Below are positions 34,763 through 44,295 of a DNA stretch of 64,000 bases, piece after piece; within the stretch, counting starts at the first letter, position 1; each line of letters opens with the position of its first letter. The notes beneath the pieces are model-generated. The model was not told where the DNA came from, ran no database searches, and was given only the letters and a program-made list of their open reading frames with translations. This DNA is from Neobacillus ginsengisoli. Its GTDB lineage: Bacteria > Bacillota > Bacilli > Bacillales_B > DSM-18226. The position numbers and the translations under genes are program-made. The DNA lies in NCBI RefSeq assembly GCF_030813055.1, contig NZ_JAUSTW010000003.1, positions 434,001 to 498,000 on the forward strand, in the 5' to 3' direction.

Positions 34763-36322
34763 TTACCATTCCAAATCACTAATTAATATTTCGACACTAT
34801 TCAGAATTTTCCCTTCATGAATTTGATGGTAAATACTTTCAATATCAGGATAAAAATAGCGGTCCTCTGTTACGGTTGGAACTTGGATTCTAATTAGTTT
34901 GTAAACCTCATGGCTAGCAGGAGACGGTTTTAATGGTTGATGAAAATCCAAGGCCTGTACGGCTGACATTAATTCAATGGCTAAAATATACTCAAGCTTT
35001 TTGGAAATTTGATAAGCCTTCTTCGCCGCAGAATAAGCAAAACTTACAACATCCTCTTGATTCGCACATGTAGAAGTATTATCGACAGTCGCAGGGTGTG
35101 AAAGAATTTTGATTTCATTCAGCAGCCCCGCAGCAGTGTATTGTGGAATCATATAGCCACTATTTAACCCTGGATTAGCCACTAGGAAAGGAGGAAGTTC
35201 ACTTACATGATGATTGACAAGCCGATCGATTCTTCGCTCTGAGATCTTTGCGAGATTAGCCATCGCTATGGCCATTGAATCTGCCTGAATCCCCACGAAT
35301 GTTCCATCAAAATTTCCGCCCATCAAGGCTTCTCCATTGTCCTCAGTAAAAAGAATCGGATTATCACTTGATGAGTTGATTTCATTGGAAATCGTAATTT
35401 TTGCATCCTCCAGTACTTTTTTTACGGCACCATGGACCTGAGGAATACATCTAAGGCTTAATGCATCCTGTAATCGATAATCCTGATATTTTTCAACAAT
35501 CTCACTGCCTCCGAGAATTTTTACAATGTTCCTGGCAGTCCGAGCTTGCTCCTCATGCCTTTTTACAGAATGGGTTCGCGGATCAAAAGCTTTTATTGTT
35601 CCCTTAAGGGCTTCTAAAGCAATTGCACCAGCAATATCAGCTGTTTTGGCCGCTTGAATTCCATCAAAAAGTGCTAAAGCGGCAAAAGCAGTGACGGAAG
35701 TAGTTCCGCTGGTAAGTGCCAGTCCTTCCTTACAGCCTAATGATAATGGCTGTAAACCTGCACGTTCTAAAGCAGCATTTCCTTTCAGAAGCTCACCATT
35801 GTACCAGGCTTTCCCTTCACCCATTAATAATAAGGCCATATGAGCTTCCGGAGCTAGATAACCAACTGACCCTTCTCCCGGCGCAAAAGGAATAATTTGC
35901 TGATTTAAAACTGACCTTATTAGTTCTAAAACCCCCAGTCTAACACCTGAAAAACCCTGTCCTAAATTAATGAGAATCAGCAGTTGGATGGCCCTAACCA
36001 CTTCTTTATCCAGCGGTTCACCTACTGATACAGCATGGGAACGGATAATATTTTGTTGGAGTTTTTCAGCATCCATAGAAGAAATACTCTGACTTACATT
36101 ACTCCCAAACCCGGTTGTAACCCCGTAAACAGCTCGTTCTTCGTCAAGGAATTTTTCAATGACTGCCCTTGATGCATTTACACGATCTCGATATTTTTGT
36201 GAAAATAAGACCTCGGCACCATATCTAGCTACAGCAATGATTTCATTCAAGGTAACATCTGTTTTTCCTAATTCCACTTTCTTTATATCTTTCGGATGAC
36301 GATTTGTTTGTAAAAGTATCAA
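34763..36322 (-). CDS. histidine/aromatic amino-acid lyase homologue lacking the MIO motif
   Basis: 519 residues, normal for the HAL/PAL/TAL family, aligned throughout: YGVTTGFG (catalytic Tyr66), QQNIIRSHAVSVG (His96), GFSGVR, SLRCIPQVHG, SSSDNPILF, GGNFDG, NSGYMIPQYTAAGL and ANQEDVVS. But where true ammonia-lyases have the Ala-Ser-Gly that cyclises to the MIO cofactor (GSVGASGDLAPLAH), it reads GSVGYLAPEAH (151-161). The LxNGT Asn is also Ser (LTSGTT). It therefore cannot make MIO. MIO-less relatives include ergothionase, which eliminates trimethylamine from ergothioneine. Start is a TTG with AGGAG. In operon with an MFS transporter. An ordinary hutH role is unlikely. Confidence 0.85.
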   Translation of the reverse strand: MILLQTNRHPKDIKKVELGKTDVTLNEIIAVARYGAEVLFSQKYRDRVNASRAVIEKFLDEERAVYGVTTGFGSNVSQSISSMDAEKLQQNIIRSHAVSVGEPLDKEVVRAIQLLILINLGQGFSGVRLGVLELIRSVLNQQIIPFAPGEGSVGYLAPEAHMALLLMGEGKAWYNGELLKGNAALERAGLQPLSLGCKEGLALTSGTTSVTAFAALALFDGIQAAKTADIAGAIALEALKGTIKAFDPRTHSVKRHEEQARTARNIVKILGGSEIVEKYQDYRLQDALSLRCIPQVHGAVKKVLEDAKITISNEINSSSDNPILFTEDNGEALMGGNFDGTFVGIQADSMAIAMANLAKISERRIDRLVNHHVSELPPFLVANPGLNSGYMIPQYTAAGLLNEIKILSHPATVDNTSTCANQEDVVSFAYSAAKKAYQISKKLEYILAIELMSAVQALDFHQPLKPSPASHEVYKLIRIQVPTVTEDRYFYPDIESIYHQIHEGKILNSVEILISDLEW

Positions 36323-36346
36323 TGTAATTTATTTCTCCTTTCATGA

Positions 36347-37720
36347 TTAATTTCTAACCGAAACTGAGGATACACTCTCGTTTATCGGCTTTAAATCATC
36401 TAAATGCGGATCACTTGCTTCCGTTAATGAAAGAGATTTAGTTTCAGGAGCCCATGCAATCGATACAGCGGTACCGACTAATAGAATGATAGCCATCGCA
36501 AACATCGATGAAGTCATTCCAAAGGAATTCACAGTCACAGGTAATAAGAAAGTTCCGATGGCAGATCCTACACGGCTTATGGCTGTAACTAATCCAACTC
36601 CCGTACCGCGAATTTCGGTAGGGAAAAGTTCTGCTGGATAAACAAGGGTAAGATTCGAAGCTGCCGACATAACAAAAGTAAAGATAGCAAAAACCATGAT
36701 GGCAAAACCATGTGAACTGGCTGGCAGAAGACTGAGGACAAATAAAGAAACGGTTAAAATAATGAAAGTATAAATGGTAAAACCACGGCGTGAAAGTTTC
36801 TCTGTACACCATAAACCGGCGATGGAACCAACAAGCAGGAAGATGTTTAAATACATATCAATCGAAAAGGTTTCTTTAAAACCCATTTTATCTAAGATGG
36901 TTGGAAGGAAAGTATAAATAGCGAAGTAGGGAACGACCTGGCAAACATAGAAAAGGCCGCCAAATGCTGTCCGTTTCCAAAGCTGTTTGTTGAAAAGATC
37001 CGCTAAGCGATAGTTTACATCCGTATTTTTTTCAGCATTATCCTCCATAACCGCATTTGGTCCAATATATTTCCTTACAATTTCTCTTGCTTCCTCTTTC
37101 CGGCCCATTTTCACAAGCCAACGAGGAGATTCTGGTGTTCCCAAACGCAGAATTAACACAATAAAAGCAGGAATCGCTCCACTAACCAGCATCCATCGCC
37201 ATGAATCAGACCCTGACTTCTCGAGGTAATATCCCACTACGTTAGAAAGTACATAACCAACAGTCCATAGGACATTTAAGGATGACAGCAATAATCCCCG
37301 GTACTTTTTCGGAGCAAATTCCGCGAGTAAGGTTGAACCTACTGCATAATCTCCCCCTAATGCAAAGCCGATTAAAATCCTGAGGATAAACAGTGTTATT
37401 GGATCTTTTACAAAAAATTGCAGAGCGGATGCCACAGTAATAATTAAAAAATTAGTGAGGAAAATTTTCTGTCTGCCTATTTTATCGGAAAGGCCGCCGA
37501 GTAAAAGGCTTCCAAAGAATAATCCAATCAAAGCAGAGCTTCCGATTAAGCCCTCCCACATTGAATTTAGCTTCATTTGCGGACCTAAGAGGCTGAGGGC
37601 CATTCCAATGATACCGAGTGCGTAACCATCTGAAAAATTCGATCCAAACGTAAGTGCTGTAATTCTTAGGTGGAACTTATTAAGCGGTGCATCATCCATC
37701 TTATATTTTCTTTCGCTCAA
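36347..37720 (-). CDS. MFS transporter (12 TM, metabolite:H+ symporter type)
   Basis: About 457 residues with 12 predicted membrane segments, the loop motif GGLSDKIGRQK after TM2 and its relative PESPRWL after TM6, as in sugar/aromatic-acid porters. The start chosen is TTG at 37720 with GGGGAG ahead; the open frame extends further up without such a site. It precedes the MIO-less lyase by 24 bases, so it most likely imports that enzyme's substrate. A cre-like site lies about 95 bases upstream. Confidence 0.82.
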   Translation of the reverse strand: MSERKYKMDDAPLNKFHLRITALTFGSNFSDGYALGIIGMALSLLGPQMKLNSMWEGLIGSSALIGLFFGSLLLGGLSDKIGRQKIFLTNFLIITVASALQFFVKDPITLFILRILIGFALGGDYAVGSTLLAEFAPKKYRGLLLSSLNVLWTVGYVLSNVVGYYLEKSGSDSWRWMLVSGAIPAFIVLILRLGTPESPRWLVKMGRKEEAREIVRKYIGPNAVMEDNAEKNTDVNYRLADLFNKQLWKRTAFGGLFYVCQVVPYFAIYTFLPTILDKMGFKETFSIDMYLNIFLLVGSIAGLWCTEKLSRRGFTIYTFIILTVSLFVLSLLPASSHGFAIMVFAIFTFVMSAASNLTLVYPAELFPTEIRGTGVGLVTAISRVGSAIGTFLLPVTVNSFGMTSSMFAMAIILLVGTAVSIAWAPETKSLSLTEASDPHLDDLKPINESVSSVSVRN

Positions 37721-37812
37721 AAAAATCTCCCCTTTACGATTTTTGATTATTCTGATATTTTTTTTCAAAAAAAATCACCAATCCTTTACATCCACGCCTC
37801 CATCCGATTTAT

Positions 37813-37826
37813 TATTAGCGCTTACA
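37813..37826 (-). promoter_or_regulatory. cre-like site
   Basis: TGTAAGCGCTAATA on the minus strand matches the CcpA consensus except one position. It lies upstream of the MFS-lyase genes. Confidence 0.45.
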
Positions 37827-37978
37827 ATCCTTAAAGTAAATTATAAGGACTGATAAATAATATTACTCTAGACAATCTTTCGAAGTACTAGCACAATATT
37901 GCTATTGTTTCTTTCAATAACGTGGTAAAGGACTGAGGGATTGCCCCCTCAGCACAGTAACGAGGTAAAGAGGCACCT

Positions 37979-39121
37979 TCAGTCCTTGATTCTATTTTTT
38001 AGAGAAAATCCGGATATGTCATAACCGATTTTTCCTTTTGTAATAAACTTGCTAATTAACTCTCCGACTACACTTGAAAATTTGAATCCATGGCCTGAAA
38101 ATCCCGTAGAAATAAAGACATGGGAAAACTCAGGATGTTGGTCGATGATAAAATGTTCATCCGGCGTCAACGTATACAGGCAGGTACTTCCCTTTAATAG
38201 AGGTCCGTTTGCAAGCGGCATAAATTTTTGTAAAAATGAACGGATGTCTTTTTCATCATCCAATCCATAAGGGCGAATTTCGTCATCAGGGTCAACTTGA
38301 AATCCACCATCGTGCCTCCCTATTTTTAGGCCGCTTTCATTAATACTAGGGAAACCATAATAATGAGAATCTATTAAATCAACTGTAAAAGCGGGGAATA
38401 CATCTGAATCAAATAATTTCTGTTCACATTGAAACCATGAGACTGTTTTACGAACAGGTTGAAGAGGTAGATCCAGTCCTAAATCTTTTAGCAATTTGTT
38501 TGACCGGGCCCCCGCACTTATGACTATAAAATCTGTATGGTAAGAATCATGCGCTGTTTGAATGACCGCGCCACCGCCAGAATTGACTTCCAGCTTCTCA
38601 ACCTTTGTGTAAGGAAGTAAGGTCATACCATTTGCTAAACCAAGATCACGAAAAGCCCGGATACATTGTTCACTAAATAAAACGCCTGAATTTGTCTCCA
38701 GGCAGCCGGCAAATCCTTCAGGGAAGGTTAATCCTGGCCATCGATAGCTCATTTCCTCACTAGATAATTCTTCTACTGGCAAAGAAAACTCCTTTGCACT
38801 TTGGAGCACTTCTTTAGTAAAAGCGGACCCCGGTGCACCCGCGGAGAGAACTCCAGTCCGCATAAATAATGGCATGTTTGACTCATTCTGCAATTCTCCC
38901 CATAATTGCTGTGCTCTTAATACAAGAGGAACATACTGTCTTCCTTCACCGTAAGCATGGCGAATGATTCTTGTAGCACCATGATGACTGCCACGATCAT
39001 GCGGAGGATTATGACTATCCAGCAGCAAAGTTTTTATTCCCAGCTTTGACAAATAGTAGCCCGCAGCCATTCCCATCGAACCAGCACCTACTATGACAAC
39101 TTCATAATGATTATTTATCAT
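37979..39121 (-). CDS. FAD-dependent N-methyl amino-acid oxidase (SolA / monomeric sarcosine oxidase type)
   Basis: 380 residues of the DAO family: FAD-binding VVIVGAGSMGMAAGYYLSKLG, RGSHHGATRIIRHAYGE (conserved SS/G-HG block), and STCLYTLTPDEHFIID with the Cys that binds FAD covalently in sarcosine and N-methyltryptophan oxidases. It removes N-methyl groups as formaldehyde. The gene lies upstream of the MFS-lyase pair on the same strand, 258 bases from the MFS start, which suggests a shared methylated substrate. Exact substrate unknown. Confidence 0.87.
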   Translation of the reverse strand: MINNHYEVVIVGAGSMGMAAGYYLSKLGIKTLLLDSHNPPHDRGSHHGATRIIRHAYGEGRQYVPLVLRAQQLWGELQNESNMPLFMRTGVLSAGAPGSAFTKEVLQSAKEFSLPVEELSSEEMSYRWPGLTFPEGFAGCLETNSGVLFSEQCIRAFRDLGLANGMTLLPYTKVEKLEVNSGGGAVIQTAHDSYHTDFIVISAGARSNKLLKDLGLDLPLQPVRKTVSWFQCEQKLFDSDVFPAFTVDLIDSHYYGFPSINESGLKIGRHDGGFQVDPDDEIRPYGLDDEKDIRSFLQKFMPLANGPLLKGSTCLYTLTPDEHFIIDQHPEFSHVFISTGFSGHGFKFSSVVGELISKFITKGKIGYDISGFSLKNRIKD

Positions 39122-39247
39122 CTTTCACCCTCCGAATTTAAGTTATCCTGAATAACCTTGTTACAAATTCTTCGTTGCACAATTAAATTCCTTTTTAAAA
39201 TTACATTTAATGCCGGCGAAATAGGCGACTGCCACTTCCTGCAAATA

Positions 39248-39285
39248 AACCAAGGCATCCTTTAAAAGGGTGCCTTGGTCTACAA
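39248..39285 (-). terminator. terminator of the EAL gene
   Basis: ACCAAGGCA-CC pairs with GG-TGCCTTGGT; on the minus strand it is followed by TTTATTT. A REP-like copy lies between stop codon and terminator. Confidence 0.75.
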
Positions 39286-39295
39286 TAGTGTCCGT

Positions 39296-39343
39296 AACAC
39301 GCGGACAAATCAGCGGTTTTGTCCATGAACGGTGCCTGTCACC
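39296..39343 (+). repeat. REP-like dispersed element, copy 12
   Basis: AACACGCGGACAAA, then TTTTGTCCATGAAC with GGTGCCTGTCACC, ending 8 bases beyond the EAL stop, in the usual orientation. Confidence 0.85.
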
Positions 39344-39350
39344 ATGTTTT

Positions 39351-40223
39351 TCAAACAAAGTTTTTCCGTACAATTGGATTAGTCAACAGCGGTAGCTGGC
39401 CATTTTTTAATAGTGGCTGTGGTTTTCCAAGGGCATAGCCCTGGCCCAAATGAACTCCAAGTTTCTTTAAAAATCGTAGTTCTGCTAAGGTTTCAATCCC
39501 TTCGGCGATGACCACAGTATCAGATTGTATTGCAAACTCTAACAGAAGCTCCACTAAATGCTGCTGCGACGGATTTTGCTCGATATCTCTGATGAGCGAT
39601 TTATCAATCTTAATAAATTCAGGTTTTAAAGAAATAAGCGTTTTTAAACTGTTATATCCAGTCCCTGCATCATCCACTGCAATTCGAAATCCCTGTCTTC
39701 GATAATGCTCAATCATTTTTTTAAACAGATTATAGTCAATCACTGCCTCTTTTTCAGTAAGTTCTAAAACGACCTTTTCAGGAGAAAGATTATGAATAGC
39801 TAGCATTTCTAGCGTCTTACCGCTTAGATAAGCAGGATCAGCTAACACTTGGGGCTGTATGTTGAGGAACACCAATTGATCATTGTGACATGGTGAACTT
39901 TTTATTTGCTCAGAATACCTCTCTAGAGAAAGATTACGTAAAAACCGTTCCACCATTAAAACATTTTGACTTTTGCTAACATAGTCATAAAAGTTTTCTA
40001 CGGTCGGGAATAGCTCTGTTTTTTGAGGGCGGTTTAGAATTTCAAACCCAACTGTATCACCGTCCCCGAGTGAAAGAATCGGCTGAAACACTGTATTTAC
40101 TTTTTCAGCCTGCAATAGTTCTTTAAGCTCTTCTTTTCTTTTAAATTCTTGAAAAAGAAAATCCCTATTGGACCTCAAATATCCAAGATAATTTATATAG
40201 CTAATCATGGTGTTTAATTTCAT
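39351..40223 (-). CDS. EAL-domain c-di-GMP phosphodiesterase
   Basis: 290 residues. After a 45-residue helical start, the EAL domain has its metal and catalytic residues: FEILNR (Glu of the EAL position), NIQP (Asn), LELTE (Glu), DDAGTGY (two Asp), KIDKSL (Lys), AEGIET (Glu) and QGYALGKP. All are present, so it should be active in cutting c-di-GMP. No sensor or membrane segment. Single gene. Confidence 0.9.
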   Translation of the reverse strand: MKLNTMISYINYLGYLRSNRDFLFQEFKRKEELKELLQAEKVNTVFQPILSLGDGDTVGFEILNRPQKTELFPTVENFYDYVSKSQNVLMVERFLRNLSLERYSEQIKSSPCHNDQLVFLNIQPQVLADPAYLSGKTLEMLAIHNLSPEKVVLELTEKEAVIDYNLFKKMIEHYRRQGFRIAVDDAGTGYNSLKTLISLKPEFIKIDKSLIRDIEQNPSQQHLVELLLEFAIQSDTVVIAEGIETLAELRFLKKLGVHLGQGYALGKPQPLLKNGQLPLLTNPIVRKNFV

Positions 40224-40337
40224 AATACCACCTTTTGATTTTTGTTGAAGACTGTCGAATATCTTCTATAGTATAGAATTATTAATATGTAATCCGCTTT
40301 AAGTGTTTGTAAAGATTAAGTAAATCCACAACAAATA

Positions 40338-40368
40338 AAACCCGATTACCAAATGGTAATCGGGCTTT
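40338..40368 (-). terminator. terminator of the gntP operon
   Basis: CCCGATTACC pairs perfectly with GGTAATCGGG around AAAT; the minus-strand side is followed by TTTTATTTG. Confidence 0.88.
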
Positions 40369-40418
40369 AGTATAGAGTTTCCTATATTTAGATAGCACCT
40401 ATCAAGACCTGGAAAACG

Positions 40419-41753
40419 TTAAATAATTGCATTTAAAATCAAAGTCAACCCAAATGCCACGAACGAAAGGATCGTTTCCATAACCGTCCATGTTTTGAAC
40501 GTTTCTTTTACCGTTAATCCTAAATATTCTTTTACTAACCAGAAACCTGCGTCATTTACATGTGAGAACATGAGAGAACCGGCTCCTGTAGCGATAACCA
40601 GTAATTCCAAGTTAACACCGCTCATATGGGCTACGACCGGAGAAACGATTCCGGCAGCTGTTGTTAGTGCAACTGTTGCGGAACCGGTAGCAATTCGGAT
40701 TAAGCCCGCTACCAGGAAGGCAAGTACAATTGGTGATAAGGACATTTGCTCAGACATATGGGCAATGGCATTACCAACACCGCTTGCAATCAAAACTTGT
40801 TTAAATCCGCCGCCTGCACCAATGATAAGGATAATGGATGCCAATGGCATTAAGCATTCTTCTGTTAATTTTTTGATTAATGTTTTGTCCATTCCTTGGC
40901 GGTACCCTAAGAAGAAATAGGCTGCAAAACATGAGATTAATAGAGCGATTACCGGGCTCCCAATAAGCAATAAGAATTTTTCAATGAAGCCAGGTAAAGA
41001 AATATACGGTGCAATTAGAGTTAAAAGCATTAATAAAACAGGTAATAAGATGATGAAGAATGATACCCCGGTACTTGGTAATCCGCTTGATTTTGTTACT
41101 ACTCGAATGAGTTCCGGTTCGCCAACAGGCGTAACCCGTTTATGAATCCATTTTGCAAAAATAGGTCCTGCAATGATCGCCGTTGGAAAAGCAATGATTA
41201 AAGAGTAAAGAAGTACATGTCCCAAGTTTGCATTATAAATGCCAATTGCTGTCATGGCACCGGGATGCGGAGGAACTAATCCATGGACAATCGATAATCC
41301 GGCAAGAACCGGAATCCCAATTAACAAGATATTTAGCTTAGTAGATTTGCGTATAGAAATAACTAATGGAAGCAAAATGACTAGACCAACCTCAAAAAAC
41401 ACGGGAAGCCCGATGATGAAACCGGAAAGCAGCATGGCCCAAGGTAGTTTCTTCACGCCGAACTTTTTGATAAAGAAATCGGCAACTTGCATGCCCGCTC
41501 CTGAGTCAGACATCATTTTTCCTAAAATCGTACCCAAAGCTAAGATCCCAATAAGATGTCCGAGGACAGCGCCCACTCCGGTTTCATAGGCACTGACGAT
41601 TTTGTCCATCGGTACTCCGGCAAATACAGCTAAAAACAAACTAGCGACTGTTAAACTGATAAACGCGTGCCATTTCCACCATGATACTCCTAAAATAACG
41701 ATGACAATGGCGATAACAGTTACTCCTAATAAATAAAAATTCATTTTCCCCAC
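40419..41753 (-). CDS. gntP: GntP-family gluconate-type permease
   Basis: 444 residues, 12-14 hydrophobic segments, with GntP signatures (LGTILGKMMSDSGAGMQVADF, VPPHPGAM, SHVNDAGFWLVKEYLG). It imports gluconate or a related sugar acid with protons. Last gene of the sugar-acid operon, after the GntR regulator; a perfect cre site lies just before its start, overlapping the leader. In this context D-glucosaminate, ketodeoxygluconate or an N-acylated relative is likely. Confidence 0.92.
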   Translation of the reverse strand: MGKMNFYLLGVTVIAIVIVILGVSWWKWHAFISLTVASLFLAVFAGVPMDKIVSAYETGVGAVLGHLIGILALGTILGKMMSDSGAGMQVADFFIKKFGVKKLPWAMLLSGFIIGLPVFFEVGLVILLPLVISIRKSTKLNILLIGIPVLAGLSIVHGLVPPHPGAMTAIGIYNANLGHVLLYSLIIAFPTAIIAGPIFAKWIHKRVTPVGEPELIRVVTKSSGLPSTGVSFFIILLPVLLMLLTLIAPYISLPGFIEKFLLLIGSPVIALLISCFAAYFFLGYRQGMDKTLIKKLTEECLMPLASIILIIGAGGGFKQVLIASGVGNAIAHMSEQMSLSPIVLAFLVAGLIRIATGSATVALTTAAGIVSPVVAHMSGVNLELLVIATGAGSLMFSHVNDAGFWLVKEYLGLTVKETFKTWTVMETILSFVAFGLTLILNAII

Positions 41754-41762
41754 CCTCTCCTT

Positions 41763-41776
41763 AGAAACCGCTTACA
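41763..41776 (-). promoter_or_regulatory. cre site (CcpA) before gntP
   Basis: TGTAAGCGGTTTCT on the minus strand fits the WTGNAANCGNWNNCW consensus fully, 10 bases upstream of the gntP ATG. Confidence 0.7.
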
Positions 41777-41795
41777 TCCCGGACAAAAAATAGGT

Positions 41796-42518
41796 TTATT
41801 GCATGGAATCGTTATAGGTCACAATATAGTTTTGTTTTCCTGTATCATAGTACCCTTCACTAAATTCCAATACATTTCCCGCTTCATCACTAGAACGGCG
41901 AATTCTTTTTAATATGGCTGTGTCTTTTTCTAAATTTAATATTTCACAAACATGATGAGGAGCAACTGCTACGGCAAACTCATCACGAAAGAATTCGAGC
42001 CGAATATTATTTTCTTCTAAAAAGCGGTACAAAGAACCGAGATTAACTTCTTCTAATTCCTCTTCACTTATGTCCAGCAAAATATAGTGTGTAAAGTGAA
42101 TATAAGGTTCATTTTCTAAAAGGTAAATCCGTTCAATTTGAACACAATTTTCACCAAATAAAGAATAGAGTTCAGTGTCAATTGGCAATTTAGCCCTCTT
42201 AATACTCAGCACCTTTTTGGTAATGTGGTGGCCTTCCTCGACTAAAACTTCTGTAAATCGTTTTCCTTTTGAAAGTCTCGCAATCGAAACATTCGCAATG
42301 ACCTTTGTGCCCTTACCGCTTTTCTTTTCAATATAGCCGTCTTGAGCCAGCTCTTTAATCGCATTACGGATCGTAATTTTACTCACATTAAATTCTTCTT
42401 CCAGCTGAGGCTCAGAGGGAATGTTTGTGTGAATCGGATAAACACCATGTAAAATACGATCCTTCAATATTTCTTTTATTTGTAAATACAATGGCCCCTT
42501 TTTTCGACTCACATTCAT
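41796..42518 (-). CDS. GntR/HutC-family regulator (UTRA domain), operon copy
   Basis: 240 residues: N-terminal winged helix (LYLQIKEILKDRILHG, IPSEPQLEEEFNVSKITIRNAIKEL) and a C-terminal UTRA ligand domain (about 85-235). It lies between kdgK and gntP in the operon. It is clearly paralogous to the divergent regulator at 46773; both start with SRKKGPLYLQ and share the DNA-reading helix KITxRNAIKEL. It probably responds to a sugar-phosphate intermediate. Confidence 0.9.
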   Translation of the reverse strand: MNVSRKKGPLYLQIKEILKDRILHGVYPIHTNIPSEPQLEEEFNVSKITIRNAIKELAQDGYIEKKSGKGTKVIANVSIARLSKGKRFTEVLVEEGHHITKKVLSIKRAKLPIDTELYSLFGENCVQIERIYLLENEPYIHFTHYILLDISEEELEEVNLGSLYRFLEENNIRLEFFRDEFAVAVAPHHVCEILNLEKDTAILKRIRRSSDEAGNVLEFSEGYYDTGKQNYIVTYNDSMQ

Positions 42519-42533
42519 TCCCTATCCCTGCCT

Positions 42534-43547
42534 TTATCGCTTTATATCATCAATGGTGCCAGCCATGGCTGTTAAAATCTCAGCTTCCGTTGACATCGGG
42601 GTATCCCCTACAATCGTACATGCCAGCATACCCGCTGCTGCTGCAAATCCGACCGTTTTCTCCGGTGAAAATCCAGCCAGCTCACCATGCAAGATCCCGC
42701 TAGTATAAGCATCCCCAGCACCGATTCGATCATATACGGAAAAAGAAATATTTTCCGAGAAGCGAAACTCACCATCTTTAAAAATGTACCCCTGTAATGC
42801 ATGAGTATTGTCACTGTTAATCGCCCGATGTGTTCCAGCCACAGTTTGTAGGTTAAATCTTTTTGCCACCTTAGGAATAAGGTCTTTCAGCTGTTCTCCC
42901 CTGGAGGTTTCCGCCGTCTCCATTCCTAAAATATACAGCGCGTCTTTTTCATTCATCATGACGATATCAGCCAATGCCAGCATGTCTTCATAATGTGGTT
43001 TCGCTTGGCTGTATCCTCCCTCCCATAAGGAAGGGCGGTAATTACAATCAAAACAAACCAATCCGCCATTTTCCTTTACCTTTTTCGCAAGTACCTTCAT
43101 ACTCTCACGAACACTATCCGTCATCGCAAGCGTAATTCCGCAAAAGTGGATGATATCTGCTTGTTCAGCAACCAAATCCAGATCATAATCAGAGAGTGAA
43201 GCTGTATTAAAGCTGCTTTCCAGGCGATTGGTATAAGTCACACGGCTGGCACGCTGTCCAAAGCCATTTTCTAAAAAATACAATCCCAAATATTTGCCGC
43301 CTCTAGAGATGAATCTGCGGTCGATGCCCAATCGCTGCAAGAAAGCAATCGCCGCATCACCTAAAGCGTTGTTCGGTAATTTTGTAACCAAAAATCCATC
43401 ATAGCCAAGCTTGGTCATCGCAGAAGCAACGTTTACTCCCGTGCCTGAAAAAGAGTATTGTAATGTGTTAGCCTGAGTCAGTAATTCGTATCCCGGCACC
43501 TGCAAACGCATCATCACTTCTCCGAAAGCAACGATCTGTTTAGGCAT
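42534..43547 (-). CDS. kdgK: 2-keto-3-deoxygluconate kinase (PfkB family)
   Basis: 337 residues from the ATG at 43547, overlapping the aldolase stop. PfkB motifs are present: a GTGVNVASA block near the start and DRIGAGDAYTSGI (catalytic Asp) at the end, and FDCNYRPSLW as in KdgK. It would phosphorylate KDG to KDGP for the adjacent aldolase. The presence of both a kinase and a DgaE-type lyase suggests either two inputs or phosphorylation at a different step. Confidence 0.85.
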   Translation of the reverse strand: MPKQIVAFGEVMMRLQVPGYELLTQANTLQYSFSGTGVNVASAMTKLGYDGFLVTKLPNNALGDAAIAFLQRLGIDRRFISRGGKYLGLYFLENGFGQRASRVTYTNRLESSFNTASLSDYDLDLVAEQADIIHFCGITLAMTDSVRESMKVLAKKVKENGGLVCFDCNYRPSLWEGGYSQAKPHYEDMLALADIVMMNEKDALYILGMETAETSRGEQLKDLIPKVAKRFNLQTVAGTHRAINSDNTHALQGYIFKDGEFRFSENISFSVYDRIGAGDAYTSGILHGELAGFSPEKTVGFAAAAGMLACTIVGDTPMSTEAEILTAMAGTIDDIKR

Positions 43548-44295
43548 ATTTTTCAACCAAATTTTTAGTAATTGCTAATAATCTCCTTACGTCTTCCGGA
43601 TTTGTTTTCCCGGTTTCTTTATTAATAATTGAAGAATAAACGTGAGGAATAATTTTAGGCACTTTTGCTTCCAAGGCAATTTCTAAAATCTTTTCAAAAT
43701 TTTCTAAATCAATACCTCCGGTAGGCTCTAATGCAAACCCTTCTTCACCACAAGCCTTAGCTACTGCACGAAATTCCTCTTCATGCTTTAGCCCTTTCAT
43801 CGGGAAGTATTTTAAGGCATTTCCGCCCATATCTCGAACCAATGAGATTGCCGCTTTGATTGGAACAATGGCCGCTTCACCGGCTCCTGCACTTATAGGA
43901 CCAGTAGAAATATTGACATAACCTACTTTACCTGTTGGCGATACAAGAGAATTAATCCAGCTATCCGTTTCAGCTAAATTGGCACGTGTCGCTCCTACTG
44001 CAGGGAATACTTGATTGATATGACTTCCCGGATAATATTTTGCGATCTCTGCCACCACGGCTGCCTGTTTATTATCACCGGCACCAAGCCCAATCGAAAC
44101 CGCTTCATCGATCGCTACCCCGTATTCCTTCATCGCAGCAACAGCAGCCTCAACAGTAGGATAATCCTTTGAAAGCACTCCTACTAATACATGTCCTTCC
44201 GCAGCTTCAAAAACCTCGACTGCATTTTCAATGCTATTAGCTAGAACATTCAATGCGACACGGTTGTGATAAAATCGTTTTTCAATGTTTGTCAT
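43540..44295 (-). CDS. dgaF: KDGP aldolase (DgaF type)
   Basis: 251 residues, TIM-barrel aldolase. ALKYFPMKG carries the Schiff-base Lys region, and GFALEPTGGIDL the phosphate-binding end. It splits 2-keto-3-deoxygluconate 6-phosphate to pyruvate and glyceraldehyde 3-phosphate. It overlaps dgaE by 4 bases (ATGA) and the kinase by a few. The pairing with a SelA-like lyase is the DgaE-DgaF arrangement. Confidence 0.88.
   Translation of the reverse strand: MTNIEKRFYHNRVALNVLANSIENAVEVFEAAEGHVLVGVLSKDYPTVEAAVAAMKEYGVAIDEAVSIGLGAGDNKQAAVVAEIAKYYPGSHINQVFPAVGATRANLAETDSWINSLVSPTGKVGYVNISTGPISAGAGEAAIVPIKAAISLVRDMGGNALKYFPMKGLKHEEEFRAVAKACGEEGFALEPTGGIDLENFEKILEIALEAKVPKIIPHVYSSIINKETGKTNPEDVRRLLAITKNLVEKYA

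Noticed and set aside
34763..36322. Calling the lyase hutH, part of histidine use
   Set aside because: It lacks the MIO tripeptide, and no hutU, hutI or hutG gene is next to it.
39161..39373. Minus-strand frame of 70 codons after the EAL gene
   Set aside because: It starts inside the EAL gene in another frame and reads through the dispersed element (GDRHRSWT); no own translation signal.
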